Shown piece by piece: positions 1-8,974 of a stretch of 64,000 bases of DNA. The notes under the pieces are model-generated. The model did no database searches and was not told where the DNA came from. It saw only the letters and a list, made by a program, of their open reading frames with translations. The stretch is from an uncultured Serinicoccus sp. (lineage in GTDB: Bacteria; Actinomycetota; Actinomycetes; Actinomycetales; Dermatophilaceae). The DNA lies in contig NZ_CANMUA010000002.1 in NCBI RefSeq assembly GCF_947500995.1, positions 62,001 through 126,000 of the forward strand. Direction: 5' to 3'. A program made the position numbers and the translations under genes. Position 1 is the first letter of the stretch. The number at the start of each line of letters is the position of its first letter.

Positions 1-1928
1 GCTACGGCTTCCGGGTCCACGGCCCGTACGAGCCCTCCGAGGGCCACCGCTTCAACCCCCACAAGCTGCTCCTGGACCCCTACGCCAAGGCGATCGCCGG
101 GCAGATCCGCGGGCACCAGGGGCTGTTCGCCTACGACTTCGGCGACCCCTCGTCCTACAACACCGACGACTCGGCGCTGCACACCATGACCTCCGTCGTG
201 GTCAACCCCTTCTTCGACTGGGGCCACGACCGGCCGCCGCAGCACGCCTACCACGACAGCGTCATCTACGAGGCGCACGTCAAGGGCCTGACGATGAACC
301 ACCCCGAGGTGCCGCCGGAGATCCGCGGGACGTATGCCGGGGTGGCGCACCCGGCGGTCGTCGACCACCTCACCAGCCTGGGCGTGACGGCGGTGGAGCT
401 GCTGCCCGTGCACCAGTTCGTCGATGACCCGCACCTGCAGGACCAGGGGCTGTCGAACTATTGGGGCTACAACACCATCGGCTTCCTCGCGCCGCACAAC
501 GGCTACTCGGCCTACGGGCACCGCGGGCAGCAGGTCACCGAGTTCAAGTCGATGGTCAAGACGCTGCACGAGGCGGGTATCGAGGTCATCCTCGACGTCG
601 TCTACAACCACACCGCCGAGGGCAACCACCTCGGGCCGACGCTGTCCTTCCGCGGCATCGACAACGCCAGCTACTACCGGCTCGTCGACTACGACAAGGC
701 CCACTACTACGACACCACGGGCACCGGCAACAGCCTGCTCATGCGCTCCCCGCACGTCCTGCAGCTCATCATGGACAGCCTGCGCTACTGGGTCACCGAG
801 ATGCACGTGGACGGCTTCCGCTTCGATCTCGCGGCGACCCTCGCGCGGCAGTTCCACGAGGTGGACAAGCTGTCCGCCTTCTTCGACATCGTCCAGCAGG
901 ACCCGGTCATCTCCCAGGTCAAGCTCATCGCCGAGCCGTGGGACCTCGGGGACGGTGGCTACCAGGTCGGCAACTTCCCGCCGCTGTGGACCGAGTGGAA
1001 CGGCAAGTACCGCGACACCGTCCGCGACTACTGGCGCGGGGCCCCGGCGACCATGGGCGAGTTCGCCTCCCGCATCACCGGCTCCAGCGACCTCTACGAG
1101 CACAGCGGGCGACGCCCCTACGCCTCGATCAACTTCGTCGTCGCCCACGACGGCTTCACCCTGGCCGACCTCGTCTCCTACAACGAGAAGCACAACGAGG
1201 CCAACGGCGAGGGCGGCGCCGACGGCGAGGACCACAACCGGTCGTGGAACTGCGGCGTCGAGGGCCCGACCGACGACCCGGACGTGCGGGCGCTGCGGCT
1301 GCGCCAGCAGAAGAACTTCCTCGCCACCCTCCTGCTCAGCCAGGGGGTGCCCATGCTGGCCCACGGCGACGAGATGGGCCGCACCCAGCACGGCAACAAC
1401 AACGTCTACGCCCAGGACAACGAGCTGGCCTGGATGGACTGGGACCTCGACCCCGACCAGGCCGACCTCCTCGACTTCACCTCCGGGCTCATCGCGCTGC
1501 GCAAGCAGCACCCGGCGTTCCGCCGGCGGCGCTTCTACCTCGGGGACGCCGAGCACGGCGGCCAGAGCGACCTCGGCGACATCCACTGGTACTCCCCCGG
1601 CGGCGAGGTGATGACCGAGGAGCGTTGGCACAGCCGCGAGCAGGCGGTCATGGTCTTCCTCAACGGGGAGGCCATCAGCGAGCGGGACGAGCGGGGCCGC
1701 GAGGTCACCGACGACCACTTCCTGCTGCTCTTCAACGGCCACCACGAGGCCGTCGAGTTCACCGTGCCGGACGGGATGAACACGCCCACCTGGCAGGTCG
1801 TCGTCGACACCAGCGGGGACGAGCTGGACGACGAGGTGCCCTGGGAGACCGGCGGGACGCACGAGGTGCCGCCGCGCGCCGTCGTCGTGCTCCAGGCCAC
1901 GCCGCAGCCCGAGCTCGCCGCCGAGTAG
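1..1928 (+). CDS. glgX: Glycogen debranching enzyme GlgX (5' end outside window)
   Basis: Isoamylase-type GH13 enzyme that hydrolyses alpha-1,6 branches of phosphorylase-trimmed glycogen in the cytoplasm. The reading frame is open from base 3 (YGFRVHGPYEP...), so the gene starts before the window and the ATG at 186 is internal. The four GH13 regions are visible: DVVYNH, GFRFDLA with the nucleophile Asp, IAEPWDLG with the acid/base Glu, and VVAHDGF. The GlgX-typical stretch with NRSWNCG follows region four. It ends at TAG 1926-1928 just before a strong hairpin and converges on a PPK2 gene. Family assignment is firm; only the N-terminal part (including the CBM48 start) is missing. Confidence 0.95.
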   Translation, partial: YGFRVHGPYEPSEGHRFNPHKLLLDPYAKAIAGQIRGHQGLFAYDFGDPSSYNTDDSALHTMTSVVVNPFFDWGHDRPPQHAYHDSVIYEAHVKGLTMNHPEVPPEIRGTYAGVAHPAVVDHLTSLGVTAVELLPVHQFVDDPHLQDQGLSNYWGYNTIGFLAPHNGYSAYGHRGQQVTEFKSMVKTLHEAGIEVILDVVYNHTAEGNHLGPTLSFRGIDNASYYRLVDYDKAHYYDTTGTGNSLLMRSPHVLQLIMDSLRYWVTEMHVDGFRFDLAATLARQFHEVDKLSAFFDIVQQDPVISQVKLIAEPWDLGDGGYQVGNFPPLWTEWNGKYRDTVRDYWRGAPATMGEFASRITGSSDLYEHSGRRPYASINFVVAHDGFTLADLVSYNEKHNEANGEGGADGEDHNRSWNCGVEGPTDDPDVRALRLRQQKNFLATLLLSQGVPMLAHGDEMGRTQHGNNNVYAQDNELAWMDWDLDPDQADLLDFTSGLIALRKQHPAFRRRRFYLGDAEHGGQSDLGDIHWYSPGGEVMTEERWHSREQAVMVFLNGEAISERDERGREVTDDHFLLLFNGHHEAVEFTVPDGMNTPTWQVVVDTSGDELDDEVPWETGGTHEVPPRAVVVLQATPQPELAAE

Positions 1929-1947
1929 CCGGCATACAGCTGCTGCT

Positions 1948-1996
1948 TCTGGACCTCCGGTTCTGGGGGACGGGCCCCAGAAACAGAGGTCCAGAA
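1948..1996. terminator. Bidirectional hairpin between glgX and PPK2 gene
   Basis: Outer arms TTCTGGACCTC (1948-1958) and GAGGTCCAGAA (1986-1996) are perfect complements. Inner arms TTCTGGGG (1961-1968) and CCCCAGAA (1976-1983) close a 6-nt loop. A competing 10-bp pairing, CCGGTTCTGG (1958-1967) with CCAGAACCGG (1991-2000), is also possible. It sits exactly between two convergent stops and has no U tract, so it is a terminator by position and shape. Confidence 0.75.
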
Positions 1997-2003
1997 CCGG
2001 GGG

Positions 2004-2945
2004 TCAGACCTCCGAGGCGGCCAGGCGCGCCTGCTGCTCCTCGACGTCGAAGTCGGCCGCCGGCCAGGTCAGGTCCAGGCCGCGCAGGTGCTCCAGGAGC
2101 AGCTGCTGGACCGCGAGCCGGGCATACCACTTGCGGTCGGCCGGCACGACGAACCACGGCGCGCGCTCGGTGCTGCACCGCTCGAGCAGGACCTGGTACG
2201 CCTCCTGGTAGTCCGCCCAGTGCTCCCGCTCGTCGAGGTCGCGCGGGTTGAACTTCCAGTGCTTGTCCGGCCGCTCGAGCCGCTCGCCCAGCCGCGCCTT
2301 CTGCTCCTGCGGACTGATGTGCAGCATGACCTTGACGATGGTGACGTCGTCGTCGGCGAGCGTCTCCTCGAAGCGGTTGATGGTGGCGTAACGACGCTTC
2401 CACTGGGCCGGCGGCACGAGGTCGTGGACCCGCACGACGAGCACGTCCTCGTAGTGCGACCGGTCGAAGACGCCGATCATGCCGGGCCCGGGCAGCGCCC
2501 GGCGGATCCGCCACAGGAAGGGGTGCTTCTTCTCCTCGGCGCTCGGCGCCTTGAACGCCGTGTGCTCGACGCCCTGCGGGTCCACCGACCCGACGACGTG
2601 GCGCATGATGCCGCCCTTGCCGGAGGTGTCCATCCCCTGCACGACCAGCAGGACCCGTCGGCGACCGCCCGCGCGGGACTGGGCGAAGAGCTGCTCCTGC
2701 AGGGTGTCGAGCTCGGCGTCGGCCGCGACGAGGGCGTCCTTGCCGGCCTGCTTGTCGCCGGTGAAGGCGGGGGTGGAGCGGGGGTCGACATCCGCGAGGG
2801 TGAAGCCCTCCCCGACCCGCAGGGCCTTGCCGAAGGTCGCCGCCGTCGGCTGCGGCGCCTCCTGGGCGGCCTTCTGGCCCTTCTTCGCCGTCGTGGCCTT
2901 GGCCTTGCCCTTGCCCTTGACCTGCTTCTTCCTCTTCTTCGCCAT
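2004..2945 (-). CDS. Polyphosphate kinase 2 family protein
   Basis: 313-residue PPK2-type phosphotransferase, which moves phosphate between polyphosphate and nucleotides. Walker A GMDTSGKGG lies at about residues 104-112 and the Walker B/lid signature DRSHYEDVL at about 161-169. Residues 1-30 are a Lys/Ala-rich basic tail unlike the rest and probably disordered; such a tail could bind polyphosphate or nucleic acid (inference). One PPK2 domain of usual length. Whether it prefers AMP, ADP or GDP cannot be told from what I see. Single gene converging on glgX. Confidence 0.9.
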   Translation of the reverse strand: MAKKRKKQVKGKGKAKATTAKKGQKAAQEAPQPTAATFGKALRVGEGFTLADVDPRSTPAFTGDKQAGKDALVAADAELDTLQEQLFAQSRAGGRRRVLLVVQGMDTSGKGGIMRHVVGSVDPQGVEHTAFKAPSAEEKKHPFLWRIRRALPGPGMIGVFDRSHYEDVLVVRVHDLVPPAQWKRRYATINRFEETLADDDVTIVKVMLHISPQEQKARLGERLERPDKHWKFNPRDLDEREHWADYQEAYQVLLERCSTERAPWFVVPADRKWYARLAVQQLLLEHLRGLDLTWPAADFDVEEQQARLAASEV

Positions 2946-2976
2946 CGGGGCAGTCTGGCAGAACCGGCCCCGCGCG

Positions 2977-3612
2977 TCAGCGCAGACGGGTCCGCAGCAG
3001 CAGGTCGCCGTCCCAGGTCAGCAGGTGCGTCAGCCGCCCGGTGAGACCCGGCAGGGTCGCGGCGCCCGGCAGCAGCAGCGGCCCGTCGCCGCCGGCCAGC
3101 ACCGGCCGCACGGTCACGCACAGCTCGTCGACCGCGCCGGCGCCCACCCAGGCACCGAAGAGGGCCGGGCCGCCCTCCACGACGACCCGGTCCCAGCCGC
3201 GGCCGGCGCAGACCTCCAGCACCCGCTCCGGGGTGACGTCCGCCCCGTCGCCGCTCACCACGTGCACGTCCGGGTGTTCGGCGAGCCCGGCCGGCACGTC
3301 GCCGCTGCGGGTCACCACGATGAGGGCACTGCCCTCGAGGGGGCCGTAGCCCTCCTCCCGCGCGGTGCCGGCGCCCACGACCACGGCCTGGGCCCAGCGC
3401 CGCAGCGTGGCGAACGCAGCCCCGTCGCCGTCCGAGCCCTCGTTGAGGCTGCCGCTGCGCCCGTCGGGGCCGGTGGCGCGCCCGTCGAGCGCGGTGATGA
3501 ACCCACCCCGCACCCACGGGCCGGCCGCGCGGTCGGGTGGCACGGCATACCAGTCGTCGAGCTCGGCCTCGGTCAGCGGACCCCGCCCGGTGCGCACGTC
3601 CGGTCTGCTCAC
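2977..3612 (-). CDS. RibD C-terminal-domain / pyrimidine reductase family protein
   Basis: About 211 residues with a dihydrofolate-reductase-like fold of the RibD C-terminal family (NADPH-dependent reductases of riboflavin precursors). Visible signatures are GGFITALDGRAT near the N-terminus, VVVGAGTAREEGYGP, and VVVEGGPALFGAWV before a C-terminal strand region. The deaminase half of bifunctional RibD is absent. I chose GTG at 3612 because GGGAGGA sits just upstream; a longer frame upstream would run through the neighbouring hydrolase. It follows that hydrolase by 16 bp, so it is probably co-transcribed with it. Whether it acts in riboflavin synthesis is unknown. Confidence 0.82.
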   Translation of the reverse strand: MSRPDVRTGRGPLTEAELDDWYAVPPDRAAGPWVRGGFITALDGRATGPDGRSGSLNEGSDGDGAAFATLRRWAQAVVVGAGTAREEGYGPLEGSALIVVTRSGDVPAGLAEHPDVHVVSGDGADVTPERVLEVCAGRGWDRVVVEGGPALFGAWVGAGAVDELCVTVRPVLAGGDGPLLLPGAATLPGLTGRLTHLLTWDGDLLLRTRLR

Positions 3613-3628
3613 GGTCGTCCTCCCGTCC

Positions 3629-4837
3629 TCAGCGCAGGAAGGAGGCGACGAGGTCCTCCCACAGCGAGGGGTTGGTGTTCCACTCCTGGCAGTGGCGCGC
3701 CTGCGGCCAGACGAAGGTCTGCACGAGCCCGGGCCGGCGTCGCGCGAGGTCCTGGGAGGGCCCGAAGGGCACCGTGTCGTCGGTCGCGGAGTGGATGATG
3801 AACATCCGGTGGGTGACCTCCTCGGCCCGGTCGACCCAGTTGGTGGCCGCGACGTCGACGGGCTCGGCCACCCGGAGCAGGTGCCGGGAGGCCTTGCTGC
3901 GCAGCAGGCTCCGGGCCAGCTGCTCCACCGGGCGGGGGATGAGGTGCAGATCGGCCTGGTGGGCCAGCACCGAGCCCCAGTCGATGACCGGGCCGTTGAG
4001 CAGCACCCGGTGCACCCGGTGGGCGACGTCGGAGCGGTTGAGCGCCTGCAGGACGAGCGCCCCGCCCATCGACCACCCCACCAGCACGATCCGGCGGGCC
4101 CCGTGCGCCAGGGCGTAGCGCAGCGCGGCGTCGATGTCGCGCCACTCGGACAGCCCGAGGCTGTAGCGGCCGTCGGAGGACGGCGGGGCACCGACGTCGT
4201 TGCGGTACATGGGGATCAGGCAGGTGTAGCCCAGCCGGTGCAGCACCGGGACGGCGCGCAGCGTCTCCCCGCGCTGGGCGCTGCGGCCGTGCACCAGCAC
4301 CGCCCAGTCGTCCTGGTGGGCTGTCGCGGACGCCGCCCCGGGCACCCGCCAGGCCGGCAGGTCCCCCACGTCGGAGGTGACGAGCACGTCCTCGTGCTCC
4401 AGGCCCAGGGCGCTCCCGGGGTCGCCGCAGTAGAAGTACTTGTTCCAGCGGGCCGGCCCCGGCCCGAGGTCACCCGCGTCGACGCCCAGCAGCTCGCGGG
4501 TCACCACCATCTGCCGGCGGGACCCCTTCGTCCCCGCCTCCTCGTGCGCCGGCTCGAGGACCTCGCCCAGGCGGGCGTGACCGGCGCCGCCGTCCAGCCA
4601 GAGGCCGTAGCGACCCGAGGAGGTGGTCTGGGGGTCCGCCCGCAGCGTGACCGTCCCGGCGTCCCGGTCCACCGAGACGACCGTCACGTCATCCTTCTTC
4701 TCGTGCTCCGGGGTGATGACGCGGTGCGCGAAGTAGGTCGCGGTGCCCATCGAGACGGCGCCGCCGAGCGCCGCTCCCCCGGCGACCGCCGTGCCGACGG
4801 CGGCCGCCCGGCCCGCCGTGGACATCCGCCCGCTCAC
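3629..4837 (-). CDS. Alpha/beta hydrolase, membrane-anchored or exported N-terminus
   Basis: About 402 residues. An Ala/Gly-rich hydrophobic segment at about residues 10-35 looks like a signal anchor. The hydrolase core carries the oxyanion stretch VLVHGRSAQRGE, the nucleophile elbow GWSMGG, an acidic HSATDDTVPF loop and a late ARHCQEW histidine region, so Ser-Asp-His are all candidates. The GTG at 4837 gives a 4-bp GTGA overlap with the upstream ligase gene, which suggests translational coupling; ATG 4825 is the alternative. The substrate is unknown. The ligase-hydrolase-reductase order looks like one minus-strand operon, without obvious functional logic. Confidence 0.8.
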   Translation of the reverse strand: MSGRMSTAGRAAAVGTAVAGGAALGGAVSMGTATYFAHRVITPEHEKKDDVTVVSVDRDAGTVTLRADPQTTSSGRYGLWLDGGAGHARLGEVLEPAHEEAGTKGSRRQMVVTRELLGVDAGDLGPGPARWNKYFYCGDPGSALGLEHEDVLVTSDVGDLPAWRVPGAASATAHQDDWAVLVHGRSAQRGETLRAVPVLHRLGYTCLIPMYRNDVGAPPSSDGRYSLGLSEWRDIDAALRYALAHGARRIVLVGWSMGGALVLQALNRSDVAHRVHRVLLNGPVIDWGSVLAHQADLHLIPRPVEQLARSLLRSKASRHLLRVAEPVDVAATNWVDRAEEVTHRMFIIHSATDDTVPFGPSQDLARRRPGLVQTFVWPQARHCQEWNTNPSLWEDLVASFLR

Positions 4838-5931
4838 GACCCGCCTCGCCCGTCGAGCGGGGTGACCGGGGCACCGAGCACGTCGTCCAGCGGGAAGTCG
4901 ACCGGCTGCTCCAGCTGGTCGAACGTGCAGCTCTCGGGGTCGCGATCCTCGCGCCAGCGCAGGAACTGCGCGGTGTGCCGGAAGCGGCCGCCCTCGAGGT
5001 AGTCGTAGCGCACCTCGACCACGCGCTCGGGCCGCAGCGGCGTGAACGACAGGTCCTTGCCCGCGGCCCACCGCGACCCCTCGCTCTTGCGCGGCGTGTC
5101 GGCCTGGAGCTGGGAGGCCCAGTCCCACGGGTGCCCCTCGAACTCGGTCACCCACCGCTGCAGCTCGGCGAAGAGCTCACGCCGGCGCGCCATGGGGAAG
5201 GAGGAGCTGACGCCGACGTGGGCCAGCCGTCCCTCGTCGGTGTAGATCCCGAGCAGCAGGGACCCGATCGCCTCCTCGCTGCTCTTGTGGGTGCGGTAGC
5301 CGGCGACCACGCAGTCCGCGGTGCGGGTGTGCTTGAGCTTGGTGAGCACCCGCTTGTTCTGCTGGTAGGGCGCGTCCGGGTCCTTGCCGATGATCCCGTC
5401 CAGACCGGCGCCCTCGAAGTCGACGAACCAGCGCATCGCGAGGTCGACGTCGTCGGTGAGCGGCGAGAGGTGGACCGACCCGGCGCTGACGGCGGGCAGC
5501 ACCGACTCGAGCCGGGCGCGGCGCTCGCGGAACGGCAGGGCGGTGAGGTCCTCGTCGCCCAGCGCGAGCAGGTCGAAGGCGACGAAGGCCGCGGGGGTGG
5601 ACTCGCTGAGCATCCGTACCCGGGAGTCGGCCGGGTGGATCCGCTGCCCGAGGGCCTCGAAGTCCAGCCGCCGCCCGCTCGGGGAGGCGAGCACGATCTC
5701 GCCGTCCACGACGCAGCGCTCCGGCAGCTCGGCGCGCACCGCCTCGACGAGCTCGGGGAAGTAGCGGGTCATCGGCTTCTCGTTGCGCGAGCCCAGCTCG
5801 ACCTCGTCGCCGTCGCGGAAGACGATGGACCGGAAGCCGTCCCACTTCGGGTCGTAGAGCCACCCGGGCGTCAGCGCCGCGGCAGGCTTGGCGAGCATCG
5901 GCGTGACCGGGGGCATGACGGGCAGGTCCAC
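4834..5931 (-). CDS. ligC: ATP-dependent DNA ligase, LigC type
   Basis: About 365 residues, close to mycobacterial LigC in length and in its MDLPV-like start, which is why I chose GTG 5931. The adenylation motif KWDGFR holds the lysine that receives AMP. DGEIVL, LDGIIGK and KLKHTRTADC correspond to nucleotidyltransferase motifs III, IV and V, and an OB-fold half follows. No polymerase or nuclease domain is fused. In relatives LigC serves as a backup in DNA repair and end joining. A LigD-type polymerase gene lies 2.5 kb away; no Ku gene is in the window. Divergent from manA. Confidence 0.9.
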   Translation of the reverse strand: MDLPVMPPVTPMLAKPAAALTPGWLYDPKWDGFRSIVFRDGDEVELGSRNEKPMTRYFPELVEAVRAELPERCVVDGEIVLASPSGRRLDFEALGQRIHPADSRVRMLSESTPAAFVAFDLLALGDEDLTALPFRERRARLESVLPAVSAGSVHLSPLTDDVDLAMRWFVDFEGAGLDGIIGKDPDAPYQQNKRVLTKLKHTRTADCVVAGYRTHKSSEEAIGSLLLGIYTDEGRLAHVGVSSSFPMARRRELFAELQRWVTEFEGHPWDWASQLQADTPRKSEGSRWAAGKDLSFTPLRPERVVEVRYDYLEGGRFRHTAQFLRWREDRDPESCTFDQLEQPVDFPLDDVLGAPVTPLDGRGGS

Positions 5932-6033
5932 AGCGCCAGTGTGCACGATGGCACCGACAGAGGGCGGGTATGCCCGTGCGCACCGCCCCCGTCGGCGCGG
6001 CCCGGTGCCGGCGCGGCTCAGTAGGCTGGCCGG

Positions 6034-7209
6034 ATGAGCGGCATCGTCAGGATCGACGGCGTGGTCCGGGACTACGCCTGGGGGCGCCCGGGGGGCATCT
6101 CGGCGGCCCGCGGCCAGGAGCCGGGTGAGCGGCCCGAGGCCGAGCTGTGGCTGGGCTCCCACCGGGCCGCGCCCAGCCGGGTGCTGACCGATCGCCCCGG
6201 GGACCCGCCGTGGCCCGACCTCGGGGCCTGGGAGGACGCCACCGGCGACACCCTGCCCTTCCTCATGAAGCTCCTCGCCGCCGCCGCTCCGCTGTCGCTG
6301 CAGGCCCACCCGGGGCCCGAGCAGGCCCGCGCCGGGTTCGAGCGGGAGGAGGCGGCCGGGGTCCCCCGGGACGCGCCCGCCCGCAGCTTCCGCGACCCGC
6401 ACGCCAAGCCCGAGGTGCTCCTCGCCGTGGAGGACGGCTTCGACGCGTTGTGCGGCTTCCGGCCGGTCGAGGAGGTCGTCGCGCTGCTCGACACCCTGGC
6501 CGAGCTGACGGACGAGCCGGCGCTCCCCGCGTGGCGGGCCCGCCTGGCCGACCCCGAGGCAGGGCTGCGCGAGGCGGTGGCCTGGCTGCTCTCCGGCGAC
6601 CCCGCCGTCGACCGTCTCGTCGAGGCGCTCGCCAGGACTCCCCCGACCGGCCTGCCGGAGCGGGACGCCGACCTCGTCCGGCTGCTGACCGGGCACCACC
6701 CCGGCGACCCCGGGATCGCCGTCGCGCTCATGCTCAACCGGGTCACGCTGGCCGCCGGGGAGGCGCTCTGGCTGCCGGCCGGCAACATCCACGCCTACCT
6801 CTCCGGGCTCGGGGTCGAGGTCATGGGCCCGAGCGACAACGTCCTGCGCGGAGGCCTGACCGGCAAGCACGTCGACGTGGCCGAGCTGCTGGAGGTGCTG
6901 GACTTCACCCCCGGGCCGCCCCCACGGCTGGCGCCCGTCGACGTCGCCCCGGCGGTGCGCACCTACCGTCCGAGCACGCAGGAGACCGGCGCCGCCGTGC
7001 CCTGGCAGCTGCTGGAGGTGACCGGGCCGGCCGACGTCGCGGCGGGCAGCCCCTCGGTCGCGCTGGTGCTGGAGGGAGAGTTCACGCTGCGTGCCGAGGG
7101 CCACGACGGGCTGACGCTGGCCCGCGGCGAGGCGGGCTTCGTCGAGCGAGCCGGCCGGCTGCAGGTGCAGGGCTCGGGCGCCCTCTACCTCGCGACCACG
7201 GTGAGCTGA
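6034..7209 (+). CDS. manA: Mannose-6-phosphate isomerase, class I
   Basis: 391-residue type I phosphomannose isomerase, interconverting fructose-6-P and mannose-6-P to feed GDP-mannose and surface glycans. The zinc-site elements are visible: LQAHPGPEQA, HAKPEVLLAVE, and GNIHAYLSGLGVEVMG followed by SDNVLRGGLTGKHVDV. The N-terminus starts with the typical ...YAWGRPGGI. It is divergent from the ligase gene across about 100 bp that should hold both promoters, and is followed by a near-perfect hairpin terminator. I see no fused domain or damage. Confidence 0.93.
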   Translation: MSGIVRIDGVVRDYAWGRPGGISAARGQEPGERPEAELWLGSHRAAPSRVLTDRPGDPPWPDLGAWEDATGDTLPFLMKLLAAAAPLSLQAHPGPEQARAGFEREEAAGVPRDAPARSFRDPHAKPEVLLAVEDGFDALCGFRPVEEVVALLDTLAELTDEPALPAWRARLADPEAGLREAVAWLLSGDPAVDRLVEALARTPPTGLPERDADLVRLLTGHHPGDPGIAVALMLNRVTLAAGEALWLPAGNIHAYLSGLGVEVMGPSDNVLRGGLTGKHVDVAELLEVLDFTPGPPPRLAPVDVAPAVRTYRPSTQETGAAVPWQLLEVTGPADVAAGSPSVALVLEGEFTLRAEGHDGLTLARGEAGFVERAGRLQVQGSGALYLATTVS

Positions 7210-7226
7210 CCGCCCCCCTCGCAGCA

Positions 7227-7268
7227 GGTCCCGTGGGAGTCGGGCACGGGCCCGACTCCTACGGGACC
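7227..7268. terminator. 19-bp-stem hairpin between manA and the polymerase gene
   Basis: Arms 7227-7245 and 7250-7268 pair over 19 positions with one G-U (CCCGTGGGAG against CTCCTACGGG) and close a 4-nt loop. It lies between convergent stop codons at 7209 and 7301 and can serve both directions. No poly-U follows, as is common in high-G+C actinobacteria. Confidence 0.85.
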
Positions 7269-7300
7269 CTCCCGACCCTGGTGCGCCGGGCGGGCCGCGC

Positions 7301-8377
7301 TCAGACGTTCTCGACCCGGTTGCCGTGCTCGTCCCAGTGCTCGGCGACCTTCTTGGACGGCTGGACCCGCGGCGGCTCCCCCGGCATCTTGGGGTGGTCC
7401 GGCGGGAAGTTCAGCTCCCCCAGCCCGCGCTCGAGGTCGGCCTCCCACAGGGCGTACGCCCCGTCGACCACCCCCGGGGACACGTGCAGGTCCGCCCAGG
7501 CGTCGCCGTGCTCGGCCAGGAACGCGGGCACGGTGTGCAGGGTGAGCGTCGCGGGGTCGACCTCCCCCAGCTGGTCCCAGGTCACCGGGACCGAGACGGG
7601 GGCGCCGGGCAGGATGCGGGTGCTCCACGCGGCGGCCAGAGTGCGGTCGCGGGTGGCCTGGTTGAAGTCGACGAAGATCCGCGCGCCGCGCTCCTCCTTC
7701 CACCACGCCGTCGTCACCAGGTCGGGCCGGCGCCGTTCGAGCTCGCGGGCCAGGCCGATGACGGCGTGCCGGACCTCGAGGAACTCCAGGCGCGGCTCGA
7801 TCGCGGCGAAGACGTGCACGCCGCGGTTGCCGGTCGTCTTGACGAAGGGCGTGAGCCCGGCCTCGGTCATCACCTCCCGCAGGGCGCCGGCCGCCTCGAC
7901 GACGTCGGCGAAGGCCCGCCCGGGCTGCGGGTCCAGGTCGATCCGCAGCTCGTCCGGGTGGTCGTTGTCGCCGGAGCGCACGGGCCACGGGTGCCAGGTG
8001 ACGGTGCCCATCTGCGCGGTCCACAGCAGCGTCGGGAGATCGCCCTCGTCGATGACCAGCTGCGGGTGGCTGCGGCCCGAGGGGTAGGTGCAGACCGTGG
8101 TCCGCGACCAGTCCGGCACCCCCTTGGGCGGGTTCTTGGAGTAGAACTCCTCCCCCTCGATCCCTCCGCGCACCCGTTGCAGGGTGACCGGCCGGTCGCC
8201 CAGCGCGCGCAGCATCGGCTCGGCGACCGCCTCCAGGTATGCCGCGAGGTCGGCCTTGGTGATGGCCGCGCCGTGCGCGGTGGCCGGCCAGACCACCTTG
8301 TCCGGGCTGGAGAGCCGCACGTCGCGGACCCGGCCGTCGGGCCCCGGAGCGGTGAGGGTCTGCGCGTCGGCGGGCAT
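7301..8377 (-). CDS. Stand-alone LigD-type polymerase (archaeo-eukaryotic primase family)
   Basis: 358 residues matching the polymerase domain of bacterial NHEJ ligase LigD. Visible are EEFYSKNPPKGVPDW near residues 75-90, the catalytic acidic motif DELRIDLDPQPG, and KTTGNRGVHVFAAIEPR. A C-terminal extension is rich in Pro and Lys. No ligase or phosphoesterase domain is attached. Such enzymes fill or extend ends with ribo- or deoxynucleotides during end joining. The LigC gene nearby could provide sealing in trans (inference). Ends against the manA terminator and is divergent from msrB. Confidence 0.9.
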   Translation of the reverse strand: MPADAQTLTAPGPDGRVRDVRLSSPDKVVWPATAHGAAITKADLAAYLEAVAEPMLRALGDRPVTLQRVRGGIEGEEFYSKNPPKGVPDWSRTTVCTYPSGRSHPQLVIDEGDLPTLLWTAQMGTVTWHPWPVRSGDNDHPDELRIDLDPQPGRAFADVVEAAGALREVMTEAGLTPFVKTTGNRGVHVFAAIEPRLEFLEVRHAVIGLARELERRRPDLVTTAWWKEERGARIFVDFNQATRDRTLAAAWSTRILPGAPVSVPVTWDQLGEVDPATLTLHTVPAFLAEHGDAWADLHVSPGVVDGAYALWEADLERGLGELNFPPDHPKMPGEPPRVQPSKKVAEHWDEHGNRVENV

Positions 8378-8445
8378 ACCGACAACCTAGCGGCCCGGGC
8401 GCCTGCGCACGGAAGCAATCGAGGCGCTGCGTCGTTGTCCGGACC

Positions 8446-8907
8446 ATGAGCCACCACAGCACGCCCGCGACCGACGCCAGCAGGTCCGACGCCAGCAAGC
8501 CCGATTACCGCACCACCCGCTCGCAGCAGGAGTGGCGCGAGCAGCTCTCGCCGGAGGAGTACGCCGTGCTCCGCGAGGCCGGCACCGAGCGTCCCTTCGT
8601 CGGTGAGTACACCAACACCACCACCGAGGGCGTCTACGCCTGCCGTGCCTGCGGCGCGGAGCTCTTCCGCAGCGAGACCAAGTTCGAGAGCCACTGCGGC
8701 TGGCCGAGCTTCTACTCCCCGCTCGCCGAGGACCGGGTCGAGTACCTGCAGGACGACTCGCTGGGCCGCACCCGCACCGAGGTGCGGTGCGCCTCCTGCG
8801 GCTCCCACCTGGGCCACGTCTTCGAGGGTGAGGGCTACGACACCCCCACCGACCAGCGCTTCTGCATGAACAGCATCGCGATGACGCTGCGGCCGGCCCA
8901 GGGCTGA
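8446..8907 (+). CDS. msrB: Peptide-methionine (R)-S-oxide reductase
   Basis: 153 residues, single-domain MsrB that repairs R-methionine sulfoxide in the cytoplasm. Two CxxC pairs for the structural zinc (CRAC and CASC), the CGWPSFYSP stretch and the catalytic cysteine in RFCMNS near the C-terminus are present. The N-terminal 25 residues are Ser/Thr/Asp-rich and not part of the fold. The ribosome binding site is weak. The 68 bp shared with the divergent polymerase gene must hold its promoter; I could not pick a convincing -35/-10 pair there. Confidence 0.93.
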   Translation: MSHHSTPATDASRSDASKPDYRTTRSQQEWREQLSPEEYAVLREAGTERPFVGEYTNTTTEGVYACRACGAELFRSETKFESHCGWPSFYSPLAEDRVEYLQDDSLGRTRTEVRCASCGSHLGHVFEGEGYDTPTDQRFCMNSIAMTLRPAQG

Positions 8908-8974
8908 GCCTCCGCACGTCGCCCACGGCCCACGGCCGCGGGCGGCGGGTACACCCCGGCGTCCCGACCCGGGC

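Noticed and set aside
186-188. ATG 186 as the start of glgX
   Set aside because: The frame is open and matches GlgX from base 3 onward, so the start lies outside the window.
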